Shown here piece by piece: positions 8,832 to 20,361 of a DNA stretch of 64,000 nucleotides (positions are counted from its first letter, which is position 1; each line of letters opens with the position of its first letter). The position numbers and the translations under genes are program-made. Where the stretch lies: NCBI RefSeq assembly GCF_003206135.1, contig NZ_PZJT01000013.1:52493-116492 (forward strand). The letters are read 5' to 3'. The DNA comes from Salinicola salarius (lineage in GTDB: Bacteria; Pseudomonadota; Gammaproteobacteria; Pseudomonadales; Halomonadaceae). Below the pieces are notes generated by a model, which was not told the DNA's origin, did no database searches, and was given only the letters and a program-made list of their open reading frames with translations.

Positions 8832-9061
8832 GAATCGTCTCCGGCATTCGAGTTCGAGCGGAGTATACCGAATGGAAGGCATCTGCGGGGGCAGAAGCGA
8901 ACCGAAGCGCCGCCTGGCGCCGGCATGTAGCCATTGTCTTACGACAATCTGCGATATTTACCCATTAATTCCTTGGAACAGCCGTCGATACACAGAATGA
9001 AGACCGGCCAGGAGCATTACCGGCCTTCATCCACCTTCCTGTTCCGATCAAGGAAATCGAT

Positions 9062-9325
9062 ATGAAGACTTTGATTCACGCAGCACTCTTCTCGCTTCTC
9101 AGCTTCAGCGCCCTCCCCGCACTGGCGCAGGCCACCCCGATCAATATCAACGAAGCGTCGGCAGAAGAATTGGCTACCCTCCCCGGCATCGGCGAAGTCA
9201 AGGCACAAGCCATCGTCGATGACCGGGAGGCCAACGGCGATTACAAGAGCCTCGAGGACCTGACTCGCGTCGACGGCATCGGTGAGACAACCGTCAGCAA
9301 TCTGGCCGAAGAAGCGACGCTGTAA
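9062..9325 (+). CDS. ComEA-family helix-hairpin-helix DNA-binding protein
   Basis: An 87-residue secreted protein. The signal peptide (cleavage likely after PALAQA) is followed by a ComEA-type double helix-hairpin-helix domain: ININEASAEELATLPGIGE, then DLTRVDGIGETTVSNL. Such proteins bind incoming DNA in the periplasm during natural transformation, together with a type IV pilus; pilABCD lie 20 kb away here. AAGGA sits at good spacing before the ATG. A role in competence is inferred; many small ComEA homologues are uncharacterised. Confidence 0.9.
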   Translation: MKTLIHAALFSLLSFSALPALAQATPININEASAEELATLPGIGEVKAQAIVDDREANGDYKSLEDLTRVDGIGETTVSNLAEEATL

Positions 9326-9425
9326 TCGTCTCCGGGGTCGCCGACGGCCCCGGAACGTCAATACTTGTAATCCTGTCGATCGTCTCCATCTTGGCTGAAC
9401 AGGCAGCGTCAACGACGGAGACACC

Positions 9426-9908
9426 ATGCCCCTGCTATTCCTACTGGCGCTTTTCGCTATTGCGGATTTCGCCTTGCTGTTCACCCTTGGCGCCAAGATC
9501 GGTCTGCTGGCAAGTCTGGCATGGATCATCGTGAGTGCCGCTTTCGGTATTCATCTCATTCGCCGCGAGAGCCTGCTTACGCTTCAGAGAGCTCGTGAGC
9601 GCATGGCCGCGGGCCAGATTCCCTCTGACGAACTGATGGCCGGCGCCTCGTTCCTGCTCGCCGGCATCCTGTTGATAGCGCCCGGTTTTCTTTCGGACAT
9701 CGTGGGCCTACTATGCCTGCTCCCCGGCAGCAGCCAGTTGATGCGCCGGTGGTCCGGGCGCGGCACGCGACATGCTGGCGGGAGCGGACAGGACATTCCC
9801 GGCGACTGGGACGTTGGTCGGCGCAGATCCGAGAGCGCTTCCCACGATGACCAAGCTCGACACGGGAGCACGCCGATCGAAGGGGAGTATCTGGGCAAGG
9901 ATCGCTGA
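9426..9908 (+). CDS. fxsA: FxsA family membrane protein
   Basis: A 160-residue inner-membrane protein with three to four hydrophobic segments in the first 105 residues. It includes the family pattern LLTLQRARERMAAGQIPSDELMAG and ILLIAPGFLSDIVGLLCLLP, followed by a polar tail. E. coli FxsA relieves phage T7 exclusion by the F plasmid; its normal job is unknown. Its place just upstream of groES is the same as in enterics. GGAG lies 5 bases before the ATG. Confidence 0.9.
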   Translation: MPLLFLLALFAIADFALLFTLGAKIGLLASLAWIIVSAAFGIHLIRRESLLTLQRARERMAAGQIPSDELMAGASFLLAGILLIAPGFLSDIVGLLCLLPGSSQLMRRWSGRGTRHAGGSGQDIPGDWDVGRRRSESASHDDQARHGSTPIEGEYLGKDR

Positions 9909-9961
9909 TCCGATCGTCTGCCACACAGACGACACCAGGCGAGAAAATTTTTGGCCCGCCC

Positions 9962-9987
9962 CTTGAAACCGACCGGCAAGGCCCAAT
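9962..9987 (+). promoter_or_regulatory. Sigma-32 (RpoH) heat-shock promoter of groES-groEL
   Basis: CTTGAAA is followed after exactly 13 bp by CCCAAT, very close to the RpoH consensus (CTTGAAA, 11-16 bp, CCCCATnT). It lies about 125 bp upstream of groES, leaving a leader of roughly 115-120 nt. Confidence 0.85.
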
Positions 9988-10112
9988 CAAGGCAACAGCG
10001 ATAGCTTTAGGCCATCAGGCCCATTAACCGGAAGGCTAAGCCTTCACCCCTTGAGCCTCGCTCATGTGGGAACGTGCATTTGCAACATGCAACCATCAGG
10101 AGAACGTGAGCA

Positions 10113-10406
10113 ATGAAAATCCGTCCCTTGCACGATCGCGTCATCGTACGTCGCAAAGAAGAAGAGCAGAAAACTGCTGGCGGCATCGTGCTTCCGGGCA
10201 GTGCCCAGGAAAAGCCGACCCGCGGTGAGGTCCTGGCCGTGGGCAACGGTCGCATCCTCGAAAGCGGCGAAGTCCGCGCACTGGACGTCAAAGTTGGCGA
10301 TACCGTGATTTTCAAGGAAGGTTTCGGCGTCGAGAAGCAGAAGGTCGACGGTGAAGAAGTCCTGATCATGAGCGAAAGCGACATTCTGGCCGTCGTCGAA
10401 GGCTAA
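10113..10406 (+). CDS. groES: Co-chaperonin GroES
   Basis: A 97-residue heptameric lid of the GroEL chaperonin. It starts [18 protein letters not shown], has the mobile loop around [18 protein letters not shown] with the GroEL-contacting Ile-Val-Leu, and ends [10 protein letters not shown]. It is co-transcribed with groEL (59-bp gap) from the RpoH-type promoter upstream. GGAG precedes the start. Confidence 0.98.
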   Translation: MKIRPLHDRVIVRRKEEEQKTAGGIVLPGSAQEKPTRGEVLAVGNGRILESGEVRALDVKVGDTVIFKEGFGVEKQKVDGEEVLIMSESDILAVVEG

Positions 10407-10453
10407 TCGTCGCATCGCTCGACGCTTCATTACGATTTCACGTATTACATTAG

Positions 10454-12106
<1,653 letters not shown>

Positions 12107-12163
12107 ATCATCGCCCCGCCATCACCTGATTTTTCAGACTATCGAAAGGTTCAGGTATCATGG

Positions 12164-12191
12164 AAAGCCCCGCCATTGGCGGGGCTTTTTT
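12164..12191 (+). terminator. Intrinsic terminator of groESL
   Basis: Eleven-bp arms AAAGCCCCGCC and GGCGGGGCTTT around an ATT loop, overlapping a run of six T. It ends the groES-groEL transcript. Confidence 0.93.
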
Positions 12192-12286
12192 GTTTTCGAG
12201 CCAAGCGTCAAGCGTTCGGGGCTATGTCGTTACGCCTTGGTCATCACGCCTTGCCTTATTCTTTTGCCTGCAGGAGTTTTTCGCGC

Positions 12287-13015
12287 ATGCTGAATCGCAT
12301 TCGCATCGTTCTCGTCCAGACCTATCATCCTGGCAATATCGGTGCCAGCGCGCGCGCCATGAAGACCATGGGTTTGAGCGATCTGGTACTGGTCGCACCA
12401 CGCCAGTTTCCCGATGAGGAGGCCACTCGTCTCGCTGCTGGCGCCACCGACCTCCTCGACGACTGTCGTGTCGTCGATTCTCTCTCCGAGGCCATCGGTG
12501 ATTGCGTTCAGGTAATCGGCGCCAGCGCCCGCCTGCGCAGCCTGCCACTGCCTTGCTATCACGCCCCGAATCGAATGGCCGCCGAACTCTGGCAGCGATT
12601 GCCGGAAGGGCCGGTTGCCATCGTTTTCGGCCGCGAGCGCTACGGACTGACCAACGAGGAAATCAGCCACTGCACCCACCAGTTGAACATTCCTGCCAAC
12701 CCGGACTATGGCGTGCTCAATCTCTCCCAGGCTGTGCAGATCGTCGCCTACGAAACGTTCCGACAGTCTCGAACCGAGGAAGCAGCCCAGCAACCCCACA
12801 GAGCCAATGGCCCCTACCCGACGGTGGAACAGCTGGAATACTTCTACGATCACCTTCATCGCGCCCTGGATAGCGCCGGATTTCTGACGCAGCCTCACGC
12901 CAAGACCGAAGCGCATCTACGCGCCCTGTTCGCTCGCGCCGAACCCAGCCGCAAGGAGCTATCGATTCTCCGCGGGGTACTCAATGCCCTGGAGAGCCGC
13001 AACCCATCCGAATGA
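12287..13015 (+). CDS. trmJ: tRNA (cytidine/uridine-2'-O-)-methyltransferase TrmJ
   Basis: SPOUT-class SAM methyltransferase for the 2'-OH of nucleotide 32 in several tRNAs; 242 residues. It begins MLNRIRIVLVQTYHPGNIGASARAMKTMGL, matching TrmJ rather than the shorter TrmL or TrmH, and carries the knot motifs VFGRERYGLTNEE and NLSQAVQIVAYE plus the TrmJ C-terminal extension (EQLEYFYDHLHRAL). The internal ATG at 12287, with AGGAG before it, fits better than an upstream start inside the groEL terminator region. It is probably monocistronic. Confidence 0.93.
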   Translation: MLNRIRIVLVQTYHPGNIGASARAMKTMGLSDLVLVAPRQFPDEEATRLAAGATDLLDDCRVVDSLSEAIGDCVQVIGASARLRSLPLPCYHAPNRMAAELWQRLPEGPVAIVFGRERYGLTNEEISHCTHQLNIPANPDYGVLNLSQAVQIVAYETFRQSRTEEAAQQPHRANGPYPTVEQLEYFYDHLHRALDSAGFLTQPHAKTEAHLRALFARAEPSRKELSILRGVLNALESRNPSE

Positions 13016-13088
13016 AGCCCGGCGACAAAGGTCTTCGGCTACTATCACGACGAGTGCTCGGTAGGTATCTGTATCGGAAGCGCTGAAG

Positions 13089-13197
13089 GCTTTCTATAAG
13101 AAAGCTTTCTATAAGAAGACTCTCTGTAAAACTATAAAAGCAGCGCTCCATAAAAACAGCGCCTTATACAAAAAGCGCCCATAAAAAAACAGCGCCC
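13089..13197. repeat. Two adjacent short tandem repeat arrays downstream of rpsA
   Basis: First array: GCTTTCTATAAGAA at 15-bp period, copies at 13089 and 13104, with a degraded third at 13119. Second array: a unit like ATAAAAACAGCGCC repeated four times (13134, 13150, 13166, 13181; period 15-17 bp). The last unit is the left arm of the rpsA terminator, so the others are displaced copies of that half-terminator. The stretch is AT-rich relative to its surroundings. Confidence 0.85.
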
Positions 13198-13212
13198 GGA
13201 GGCGCTGTTTTT
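13185..13212. terminator. Bidirectional terminator between trmJ and rpsA
   Basis: Perfect 12-bp arms AAAAACAGCGCC and GGCGCTGTTTTT with loop CGGA. They provide a U-tract both for rpsA on the minus strand (its stop is 25 bp away) and for plus-strand transcripts coming from trmJ. Confidence 0.92.
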
Positions 13213-13237
13213 CATGGGAGAGAACGGATTCGGAGAA

Positions 13238-14914
13238 TCAATCCTGACCCATCTGCTGCTTGATCAGATCACCGATGGTAGTCGGGCCGTTCGGCTCGGC
13301 TTCCTGATCCCGCTTGCCGCCAGTGCTGCGACGCGGCTCGACCTGATCCTTCGCCTTGATGGACAGGTTGATGACGCGGCTCTTGCGATCGACGTTGACG
13401 ATCTTGGCTTCGACGCTGTCGCCTTCGTTCAGCACGTTGCGAGCGTCTTCGACGCGGTCAGCGCTGATCTCGGAAGCCTTGAGCACGGCCACGACGTCAG
13501 TCGCCAGCTCGACATGAGCTTCCTTGGCGTCGACTTCGACGATACGGCCCGTGACGATGGAGCCCTTGTCGTTGACGGCCAGGAACTCGGAGACCGGATC
13601 GGACTCGAGCTGCTTGATGCCCAGCGAGATGCGCTCGCGCTCCGGATCGATCGAGAGGATGACTGCTTCCGCCTCGTCGCCCTTCTTGAACTGGCGAACA
13701 GCTTCTTCGCCGGTCTCGCTCCAGGAGATGTCGGAGAGGTGAACCAGGCCGTCGATGCCGCCTTCCAGACCGATGAAGATACCGAAGTCGGTGATCGACT
13801 TGATGGTACCGGCAACGCGGTCGCCCTTGTTGTAACGAGCGCTGAAGTCTTCCCACGGGTTGGTGGTGCACTGCTTGATACCCAGGGAAATACGGCGGCG
13901 CTCTTCGTCGATGTCCAGAACCATGACTTCGACTTCGTCACCGACCTGAACCACCTTGGACGGATGGATGTTCTTGTTGGTCCAGTCCATTTCGGAAACG
14001 TGAACCAGACCTTCGACACCCTCTTCCAGCTCGGCAAAGCAGCCGTAGTCGGTCAGATTGGTGACGCGGGCGTTGACTTTCATGCCTTCCGGATAGCGGT
14101 CGACGATGTTGACCCACGGATCTTCGCCCAGCTGCTTCAGACCCAGCGATACGCGGTTGCGCTCGCGGTCGAACTTCAGCACCTTGACATTGATCTCGTC
14201 GCCAACGGCCACGATTTCGCTCGGATGCTTGATACGCTTCCAGGCCATGTCGGTGATGTGCAGCAGGCCGTCGACGCCACCGAGATCCACGAACGCGCCG
14301 TAGTCGGTCAGGTTCTTGACGATACCGTTGATCTGCTGGCCTTCCTGCAGGGTGGCGAGCAGCGCTTCACGCTCGGCACTGTTCTCGGCTTCGAGAACGG
14401 CACGGCGGGAAACGACGACGTTGTTGCGCTTCGGATCGAGCTTGATGACCTTGAAGTCCAGCTCTTTGTGCTCCAGGTGCGCGGTATCGCGGACCGGACG
14501 CACGTCGACCAGCGAGCCCGGCAGGAAGGCACGGATGGAGGCGACATCGACGGTGAAACCGCCTTTGACCTTACCGTTGATCACGCCCTTGACGATCTCG
14601 TCCTTCTCGAAGGCCGCTTCCAGTTCCTTCCACGCTTCGGCACGCTTGGCCTTCTCGCGTGACAGGCGGGTCTCGCCGAAGCCATCTTCCACGGCTTCCA
14701 GCGCGACCTTGACTTCATCACCGATCGCGATGGTCATCTCGCCATTGTCGTCGCGGAACTGCGCGACGGGGATCTGTCCTTCGGACTTCAACCCGGCGTT
14801 GACGGTGATCCAGTCGCCTTCGATGTCAACCACGGTTGCCATGACGATGGCACCGGGTTCCATGTTGATGTCCTGGAGAGACTGTTCAAACAACTCAGCA
14901 AAGCTTTCGCTCAT
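13238..14914 (-). CDS. rpsA: 30S ribosomal protein S1
   Basis: A 558-residue protein with six S1 (OB-fold) repeats, full length for gammaproteobacteria. It starts [14 protein letters not shown] and the repeats are visible as recurring patterns such as [20 protein letters not shown] and [21 protein letters not shown] (each within one repeat). It binds mRNA leaders and allows initiation on structured messages. It follows cmk on the minus strand with a 319-bp leader gap that includes the region where S1 usually autoregulates. In most relatives ihfB is next; here a terminator follows. Confidence 0.98.
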   Translation of the reverse strand: MSESFAELFEQSLQDINMEPGAIVMATVVDIEGDWITVNAGLKSEGQIPVAQFRDDNGEMTIAIGDEVKVALEAVEDGFGETRLSREKAKRAEAWKELEAAFEKDEIVKGVINGKVKGGFTVDVASIRAFLPGSLVDVRPVRDTAHLEHKELDFKVIKLDPKRNNVVVSRRAVLEAENSAEREALLATLQEGQQINGIVKNLTDYGAFVDLGGVDGLLHITDMAWKRIKHPSEIVAVGDEINVKVLKFDRERNRVSLGLKQLGEDPWVNIVDRYPEGMKVNARVTNLTDYGCFAELEEGVEGLVHVSEMDWTNKNIHPSKVVQVGDEVEVMVLDIDEERRRISLGIKQCTTNPWEDFSARYNKGDRVAGTIKSITDFGIFIGLEGGIDGLVHLSDISWSETGEEAVRQFKKGDEAEAVILSIDPERERISLGIKQLESDPVSEFLAVNDKGSIVTGRIVEVDAKEAHVELATDVVAVLKASEISADRVEDARNVLNEGDSVEAKIVNVDRKSRVINLSIKAKDQVEPRRSTGGKRDQEAEPNGPTTIGDLIKQQMGQD

Positions 14915-15138
14915 GTGATTCCTACGTGATCAACGTTGATGACGGTCATACCGTCTTCCTCCGTACCACCAGCGAGCACGGGCCTTATCGACATATCCCT
15001 GGGGATGTTGGCGCTGGTTCGACCTGCAACGACTTGTCAGTCGGATCATTGCACGTCATGACATCTTGCCAGGGTCCCCGGTAGCGGAAGTGCGTCGTCG
15101 GCTTTTGCCACGAACCGGCAGTCAGACCAGAAAAGGCG

Positions 15139-15819
15139 CTAGACCAGGTTTCGTTCGGCGAGCAGCGTCTCGATACGCTCCACGACTTCCGGTATATCCA
15201 GCTGCGTCGTGTCCAGCTCTACCGCATCTGCGGCGGGTTTGAGCGGGGCCACGGCGCGCTGCATGTCACGCGCATCGCGCGCTTTGATTTCTTCCAAAAG
15301 GGTCGAGAGTCTAGCATCTTCACCCGCCTGCTGCAATTGCAGCAGGCGCCGCCTGGCACGCTCTTCGGCGGAGGCAGTGAGATAGATCTTGAGCGGCGCA
15401 TCGGGAAAGACCACCGTCCCCATATCGCGGCCATCGGCCACCAGGCCCGGTGCCTGATGAAAATCGCGCTGACGCTGCAGCAACGCATCACGCACCGGTG
15501 GTAGCGCCGCGACCTGGGAGGCGGCGTTGCCGACTCCCTCGCTGCGAATCGCCGTGGTCACGTCGTCGCCTTCCAGCAGGATCTGCATCGCGCCATTCTC
15601 GACCGCGAACACTACATCGAGATTCTGGGCCTGCTCGGAGAGCGCCTGCGCATCATCGACAGCGATCCCATGGCGCAATGCCGACAGCGCCGTCAAACGA
15701 TAGAGCGCCCCGCTGTCCAGTAGATGCCATCCCATGTGCTCGGCGATCATCCGGCTGATCGTGCCCTTCCCGGCACCCCCCGGACCGTCGATGGTCAGAA
15801 CCGGTGCCAGCTGGGTCAT
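15139..15819 (-). CDS. cmk: Cytidylate kinase
   Basis: Phosphorylates CMP/dCMP to the diphosphate; 226 residues. The P-loop [15 protein letters not shown] is near the N-terminus and the CMP-specific region includes [13 protein letters not shown]. The start is placed where ATGA overlaps the stop of the upstream tyrA-aroA gene, giving translational coupling. Between cmk and rpsA, bases 14915-15138 hold the presumed rpsA promoter and leader; I could not pick out convincing hexamers. Confidence 0.96.
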   Translation of the reverse strand: MTQLAPVLTIDGPGGAGKGTISRMIAEHMGWHLLDSGALYRLTALSALRHGIAVDDAQALSEQAQNLDVVFAVENGAMQILLEGDDVTTAIRSEGVGNAASQVAALPPVRDALLQRQRDFHQAPGLVADGRDMGTVVFPDAPLKIYLTASAEERARRRLLQLQQAGEDARLSTLLEEIKARDARDMQRAVAPLKPAADAVELDTTQLDIPEVVERIETLLAERNLV

Positions 15820-18065
15820 GTCGATGCCTCCGTCAGTTCCAGCCCCACCTTGTTGGCCAGCGCGACGAAACCCGGGAAGGATGTCGCTACGTTGGCACAA
15901 TCATCGATCACTACCGGCTCGCTGGCGCGCAATGCGGCAACGGCGAAAGCCATGGCGATACGGTGATCGCCCAGGCTATCCACCTGTCCGCCACCGTAGC
16001 TGGCACCATCGCCAGCCCGGCCGACGACATCGATGCCGTCTTCGTAGACCGTCGTCTCGACGCCGAGAATGGTAAGTCCATCGGCCATCGCCTGGATCCG
16101 GTCGGACTCCTTGACGCGAAGCTCTTCGGCGCCGCGCAGCCGCGTCGTGCCCTCGGCATTGGCTGCGGCGACGAACAGCGCCGGAAATTCGTCGATCGCC
16201 AGCGGCACCTGATCGACGGGAATATCGATACCCTTCAGCGGTGCATAGCGGATATGCAGGTCGGCGACCGGCTCGCCACCGACCTCGCGCGGATTCTCCA
16301 GCCGCAGATCGGCACCCATCGCCTTGAGAATGTTGATGACGCCGATACGCGTCGGATTGACCCCGACATGCTCGAGCACGAGATCCGACCCTGGCGTAAT
16401 GGCCGCCGCCACCAGGAAGAAAGTGGCGGAAGAGATGTCCGACGGCACATCGATGGGCGCACTGGTCAGTTCGCCTCCACCCTGCAGCGTCGCCAGATCG
16501 CCGTCGCGGACGACCTTGTAGCCGAAGCCGTTGAGCATGCGTTCGGTATGGTCACGCGTCGGCGCCGGCTCGCGCACGCGCGTTTCACCTTCGGCATAGA
16601 GACCCGCCAGCAGCAGGCAGGATTTGACCTGGGCGCTGGCCATCGGCATGTCGTAGTGAATGCCTTTCAATGGCTGACCGCCATGGATCTTCAACGGCGG
16701 GCGGCCACCTTCGGCGGTATCGATCTTCGCGCCCATCAGGCGCAGCGGATCGGCCACCCGCGCCATCGGTCGCTTGGTCAACGAGGCATCGCCGGTCAGC
16801 TCGGTATCGAAGGCCTGGCCCGCCAGGAGACCGGCAAACAGACGCATGGCAGTGCCCGAATTGCCCACGTAGATCGGCCCCGCCGGCTTTTTCAGTCCGT
16901 GCAGGCCCACGCCATGGATCGTCACTCTGCCCTGGTGCGGGCCCTCGATGGCGACCCCCATGTCACGGAAGGCTTGCAGCGTTGCCAGGCTATCCTCGCC
17001 CTCGAGAAAGCCCTTGACCTCGGTGACACCACTGGCCAGTGCGCCGAGCATGATCGAGCGGTGAGAGATAGACTTGTCGCCGGGAACGCGAATCCGGCCA
17101 CTGACCGAACCGCCGGGCGACACCCGGTACTGAACCTGTCGTGCTTCCATGGTCTGATAACTCGTCTGATTCAACAGCGTTTCAAAATAGTGTCTGGCGT
17201 GACTGGCACGGTCGAACGTACCCAGCATGGCGTCGCTGTCGCCCTGCTCTATCGCCGTTCGCAGCCGGGCGAGACCGGCTTCGAAATCATCCAGCGCCGC
17301 CAGCAACGCGCCGCGATTGGCAGTGAAGATATCGCGCCACATGACCGGGTCACTGCCGGCGATTCGGGTAAAGTCGCGAAACCCGCCGGCGGCATAGCGA
17401 AAGATCTCCAGACGTTCGTCCTGCCGTGCCAGCGTATCGACCAGCGAAAACGCCAGCAGGTGCGGCAGGTGGCTGGTCCTCGCCAGAACCTGATCGTGGC
17501 GATCCACCGGCATTTCCAGCACGTCGGCTCCGCAGCGTTGCCATAGCGCACGCACCGCAGCGACAGCGGCCGGTGCCGTGTCAGCCTCCGGGGTCAGGAT
17601 GACCTTGTGATGACGATAGAGCGCCGGATTGGCCGCAGCCACGCCACTTTTCTCGGAGCCGGCGATGGGATGGCCAGGAACGAAATTGGTCGGCAGATGG
17701 CCGAAGGCTTCCCGTGCGGCATCGCAGACGCGACGCTTGGTACTGCCGACATCGGTCAGGATCTGCTCGTCGATCAACGGCGACAGCTGCGCGAAGACCT
17801 GTTTCATGGCCAGCACCGGCACCGCCAGCACGATGATGTCGCTCCGAGCGACCAGCGGCGCCAGTTCGCCACCGCCCTCGTCGATCACGCCCAGCTCGAG
17901 TCCGGTCGCGATCTCGTCCCGATCCCGGTCACAAGCCAGGATGCGCCCGGTATAGCCGTTGGCCTTGAGCGCCGCGGCCAGCGAACCTCCGATCATGCCC
18001 AGCCCCACGATCAGCAGCGTCGCCTCTCCTGTTGGCGTATCTCCGGCCCGCACCTTACAGCACAC
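15816..18065 (-). CDS. Bifunctional prephenate dehydrogenase / EPSP synthase (TyrA-AroA fusion)
   Basis: A 749-residue fusion. Residues 1 to about 300 are an NAD-dependent prephenate dehydrogenase ([17 protein letters not shown]ossmann motif; [10 protein letters not shown]), for tyrosine synthesis. From about residue 310 it is 3-phosphoshikimate 1-carboxyvinyltransferase ([18 protein letters not shown]; the LFAGLLAG and RVKESDRI motifs), the shikimate-pathway step making EPSP. The same fusion is known in Pseudomonas and relatives. The start is GTG at 18065 (11-bp overlap with pheA) or GTG at 18053; neither has a strong Shine-Dalgarno. The hisC gene that often sits between pheA and this gene in Pseudomonas is absent. 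Confidence 0.95.
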   Translation of the reverse strand: MCCKVRAGDTPTGEATLLIVGLGMIGGSLAAALKANGYTGRILACDRDRDEIATGLELGVIDEGGGELAPLVARSDIIVLAVPVLAMKQVFAQLSPLIDEQILTDVGSTKRRVCDAAREAFGHLPTNFVPGHPIAGSEKSGVAAANPALYRHHKVILTPEADTAPAAVAAVRALWQRCGADVLEMPVDRHDQVLARTSHLPHLLAFSLVDTLARQDERLEIFRYAAGGFRDFTRIAGSDPVMWRDIFTANRGALLAALDDFEAGLARLRTAIEQGDSDAMLGTFDRASHARHYFETLLNQTSYQTMEARQVQYRVSPGGSVSGRIRVPGDKSISHRSIMLGALASGVTEVKGFLEGEDSLATLQAFRDMGVAIEGPHQGRVTIHGVGLHGLKKPAGPIYVGNSGTAMRLFAGLLAGQAFDTELTGDASLTKRPMARVADPLRLMGAKIDTAEGGRPPLKIHGGQPLKGIHYDMPMASAQVKSCLLLAGLYAEGETRVREPAPTRDHTERMLNGFGYKVVRDGDLATLQGGGELTSAPIDVPSDISSATFFLVAAAITPGSDLVLEHVGVNPTRIGVINILKAMGADLRLENPREVGGEPVADLHIRYAPLKGIDIPVDQVPLAIDEFPALFVAAANAEGTTRLRGAEELRVKESDRIQAMADGLTILGVETTVYEDGIDVVGRAGDGASYGGGQVDSLGDHRIAMAFAVAALRASEPVVIDDCANVATSFPGFVALANKVGLELTEAST

Positions 18066-19155
18066 CTACCGGGTAGGAGCCCAGCACTTTCATGTCCTGG
18101 GCACAGTTGCGCACTTCATCCAGCACACGGGCGATCTCGGGCTGGTCGACATGTCCCTTGAAGTCGATGAAGAACACGTAGTTCCAGGCCCCGGTACGGG
18201 ACGGACGCGTTTCCAGCCGCGTCATGTCGACACGGTGGCGATGGAACGGCTCGAGCAGATCGTGCAGCGCGCCCGGCTCGTTACGCATGGCGACCACGAT
18301 GGAAGTCTTGTCGGTGCCGGATGGCGGGACCAACTCATTGCCGATGATCAAAAACCGCGTGGAGTTGTCCGGCCGATCCTCGATCTTCTCGGCGACGTGG
18401 TCGAGCCCGTAGAGCTGGGCGGCCATATCGCCCGCGATGGCGGCGCTGTGCCATTCGGTCTTGACCAGCCGCGCGGCCTCCGCGTTGGAGGATACCGCCA
18501 CACGCTCGGCGTGCGGATAGTGCGCGTCCAGCCACTTGCGACACTGGGCGAAGGATTGCGGATGCGAGTAGATGCGCGAAATCTTGTCCTGGCGCGTGAC
18601 GCTCGACATCAGCAGGTGATGATGAATACGCAGCACCACCTCGCCGCTGATATGCAGGCCGGAATCCATGAACGAATCCAGCGTGTTGTTGACCACGCCC
18701 TCGGTGGAGTTCTCCACCGGCACCACGCCGTAGTTGACCGCGCCCGCCTCGACCTCGCGGAACACTTCGTCGATCGCGGCCATCGGCAGGCTGATCGCAC
18801 TGTGCCCGAAATGCTTGAGCGCTGCCTGCTGGGTAAAGGTCCCCTCCGGGCCGAGATAAGCCACCTTGATCGGCTTTTCCAGCGCCAGACAGGCCGACAT
18901 GATCTCGCGGAACAGGCGCGCCATTTCCTCGCTGTGCAGCGGCCCGGGGTTGTTTTCCATCACCCGGCGCAGAACCTGGGCCTCGCGTTCCGGGCGATAG
19001 AACACGGCGTTCGGATCATCCGCCGTCTTGACGTGGGCGACCTGCTGGGCGCAATCGGCGCGCTCGCTGATCAGCCGCAGCAGTTCGCTGTCGATGGTGT
19101 CGATACGTTGCCGCAGGGCTGCAAGGTCCAGCGGCGAATTCGAGGAGTCACTCAT
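18055..19155 (-). CDS. pheA: Chorismate mutase / prephenate dehydratase (P-protein)
   Basis: A 366-residue bifunctional enzyme of phenylalanine synthesis: AroQ-type chorismate mutase at about residues 8-95 (LAALRQRIDTIDSELLRL), prephenate dehydratase at about 95-275 (VAYLGPEGTFTQQAAL; NSTEGVVNNTLD), and a C-terminal ACT domain for feedback by phenylalanine (ALHDLLEPF and LETRPSR). The second of two nearby ATGs is chosen because AGGA lies 7 bases before it. It sits 34 bp after serC in the serC-pheA-tyrA/aroA-cmk-rpsA operon. No leader peptide or attenuator was seen. Confidence 0.96.
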   Translation of the reverse strand: MSDSSNSPLDLAALRQRIDTIDSELLRLISERADCAQQVAHVKTADDPNAVFYRPEREAQVLRRVMENNPGPLHSEEMARLFREIMSACLALEKPIKVAYLGPEGTFTQQAALKHFGHSAISLPMAAIDEVFREVEAGAVNYGVVPVENSTEGVVNNTLDSFMDSGLHISGEVVLRIHHHLLMSSVTRQDKISRIYSHPQSFAQCRKWLDAHYPHAERVAVSSNAEAARLVKTEWHSAAIAGDMAAQLYGLDHVAEKIEDRPDNSTRFLIIGNELVPPSGTDKTSIVVAMRNEPGALHDLLEPFHRHRVDMTRLETRPSRTGAWNYVFFIDFKGHVDQPEIARVLDEVRNCAQDMKVLGSYPVGVL

Positions 19156-19189
19156 GACCATATCCTGAAGGAGGTGGGTGACGCCCCGC

Positions 19190-20272
19190 TTAACCGCGGC
19201 GGCGCTCGAAATCCCGCATGAACGTGGTCAGCGCCTGCACGTCGGCTTCGCTGACCGCATTGTAGAGGCTCGCACGCATGCCGCCGACGCTGCGGTGCCC
19301 CTTGAGGTTCAGCAACCCTTCCGACTCGGCCTCGCTGAGAAAGACCGAATTCAGCGACTCGTCCGCCAGCGTGAACGGCACGTTCATGATCGAGCGGTTG
19401 GTCGGGTCGATCGGGTTGGCATAGAAGTCGCTGTCATCGATCGTCGAATAGAGCGCCTCGCATTTGCGACGGTTGATCGCCTCCATCTCGGCCAGGCCAC
19501 CGATATCCTGCTTGAGCCATTGAAATACCAGGCCGGCCAGATACCAGGCGTAGGTGGGCGGCGTATTGATCATCGAGTCGTTGTCGGCGTAGACCTTCCA
19601 CCCCAGCAGCGACGGCGTCTGCGGCAGAGCGCGCTCGAGCAGGTCGTCGCGAACGATGACCACGGTGATACCGGCAGGGCCGATGTTCTTCTGCGCCCCG
19701 GCATAGATGACGCCATAGCGACTCACGTCCAGCGGCGCCGACAGGATCGACGACGACATGTCGCACACCAGCGGTACGGAGACTTCCGGCGTGTAATCGT
19801 ACGCCAGTCCGCCGATGGTCTCGTTATGGCAGTAGTGCAGATAGGCGGCATCGTTCGAGAGCGCAATCTCGTCGGGGCGCGGCACATGCACGTAACCGTT
19901 GCCGCGTGTCGATCCGGCGATATGGGAGGCGGCGAGATGATCCGCTTCCTTGATCGCCTTGGTCGACCAGATGCCGGTATCCAGATAGTTGGGCGTACCG
20001 CCCTGCCCCAGCAGATTGAGCGGCACGCAGGCGAACTGCATGGTGGCGCCGCCCTGCATGAACAGCACGCGGTAGTTGTCAGGAATCGCCAGCAGATCGC
20101 GCAGGTCCTGCTCGGCCTGAGCGGCGATTGCTTCGAACGTCGGGCTGCGATGGCTCATCTCCATCACCGACAGCCCCTGGCCCCGGTAGTCGAGCAACTC
20201 TTCGCGAGCGCGTTCCAGAACGGCGGTCGGCATCGCCGCCGGGCCAGCACAGAAATTATGCAGACGTGTCAT
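19190..20272 (-). CDS. serC: Phosphoserine aminotransferase
   Basis: PLP enzyme for serine (3-phosphohydroxypyruvate) and for pyridoxal phosphate synthesis; 360 residues. It begins MTRLHNFCAGPAAMPTAVL, and the PLP lysine lies in VIYAGAQKNIGPAG. The ATG at 20272 is preferred over an in-frame TTG 21 bases upstream because it matches the usual N-terminus. It is the first gene of the aromatic amino-acid/cmk/rpsA block and lies downstream of gyrA, which has its own terminator. Confidence 0.96.
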   Translation of the reverse strand: MTRLHNFCAGPAAMPTAVLERAREELLDYRGQGLSVMEMSHRSPTFEAIAAQAEQDLRDLLAIPDNYRVLFMQGGATMQFACVPLNLLGQGGTPNYLDTGIWSTKAIKEADHLAASHIAGSTRGNGYVHVPRPDEIALSNDAAYLHYCHNETIGGLAYDYTPEVSVPLVCDMSSSILSAPLDVSRYGVIYAGAQKNIGPAGITVVIVRDDLLERALPQTPSLLGWKVYADNDSMINTPPTYAWYLAGLVFQWLKQDIGGLAEMEAINRRKCEALYSTIDDSDFYANPIDPTNRSIMNVPFTLADESLNSVFLSEAESEGLLNLKGHRSVGGMRASLYNAVSEADVQALTTFMRDFERRRG

Positions 20273-20332
20273 CGTCAAGGTTTCCCGATTCAAAGCCTAA
20301 AAGCCACTTACAAGAGCCACGGCTCACAAACA

Positions 20333-20354
20333 CGCCCCGGCTGTTGCCGGGGCG
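20333..20354 (-). terminator. gyrA terminator
   Basis: Perfect 9-bp GC arms CGCCCCGGC and GCCGGGGCG around a 4-base loop, 7 bp after the gyrA stop. On the minus strand it is followed by TGTTTGT, a poor U-tract, so some read-through into serC is likely. Confidence 0.7.
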
Positions 20355-20361
20355 CCACTGC

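Noticed and set aside
13089..13197. CRISPR array
   Set aside because: Units are 15-17 bp, directly adjacent, without unique spacers, and part of a terminator.
13214..14662. Long open frame antisense to rpsA (and similar ones opposite groEL, gyrA, secA and argJ)
   Set aside because: High G+C coding sequence with strong codon bias leaves the antisense frame open. The translations have no family features, no ribosome sites, and the sense genes are unmistakable.
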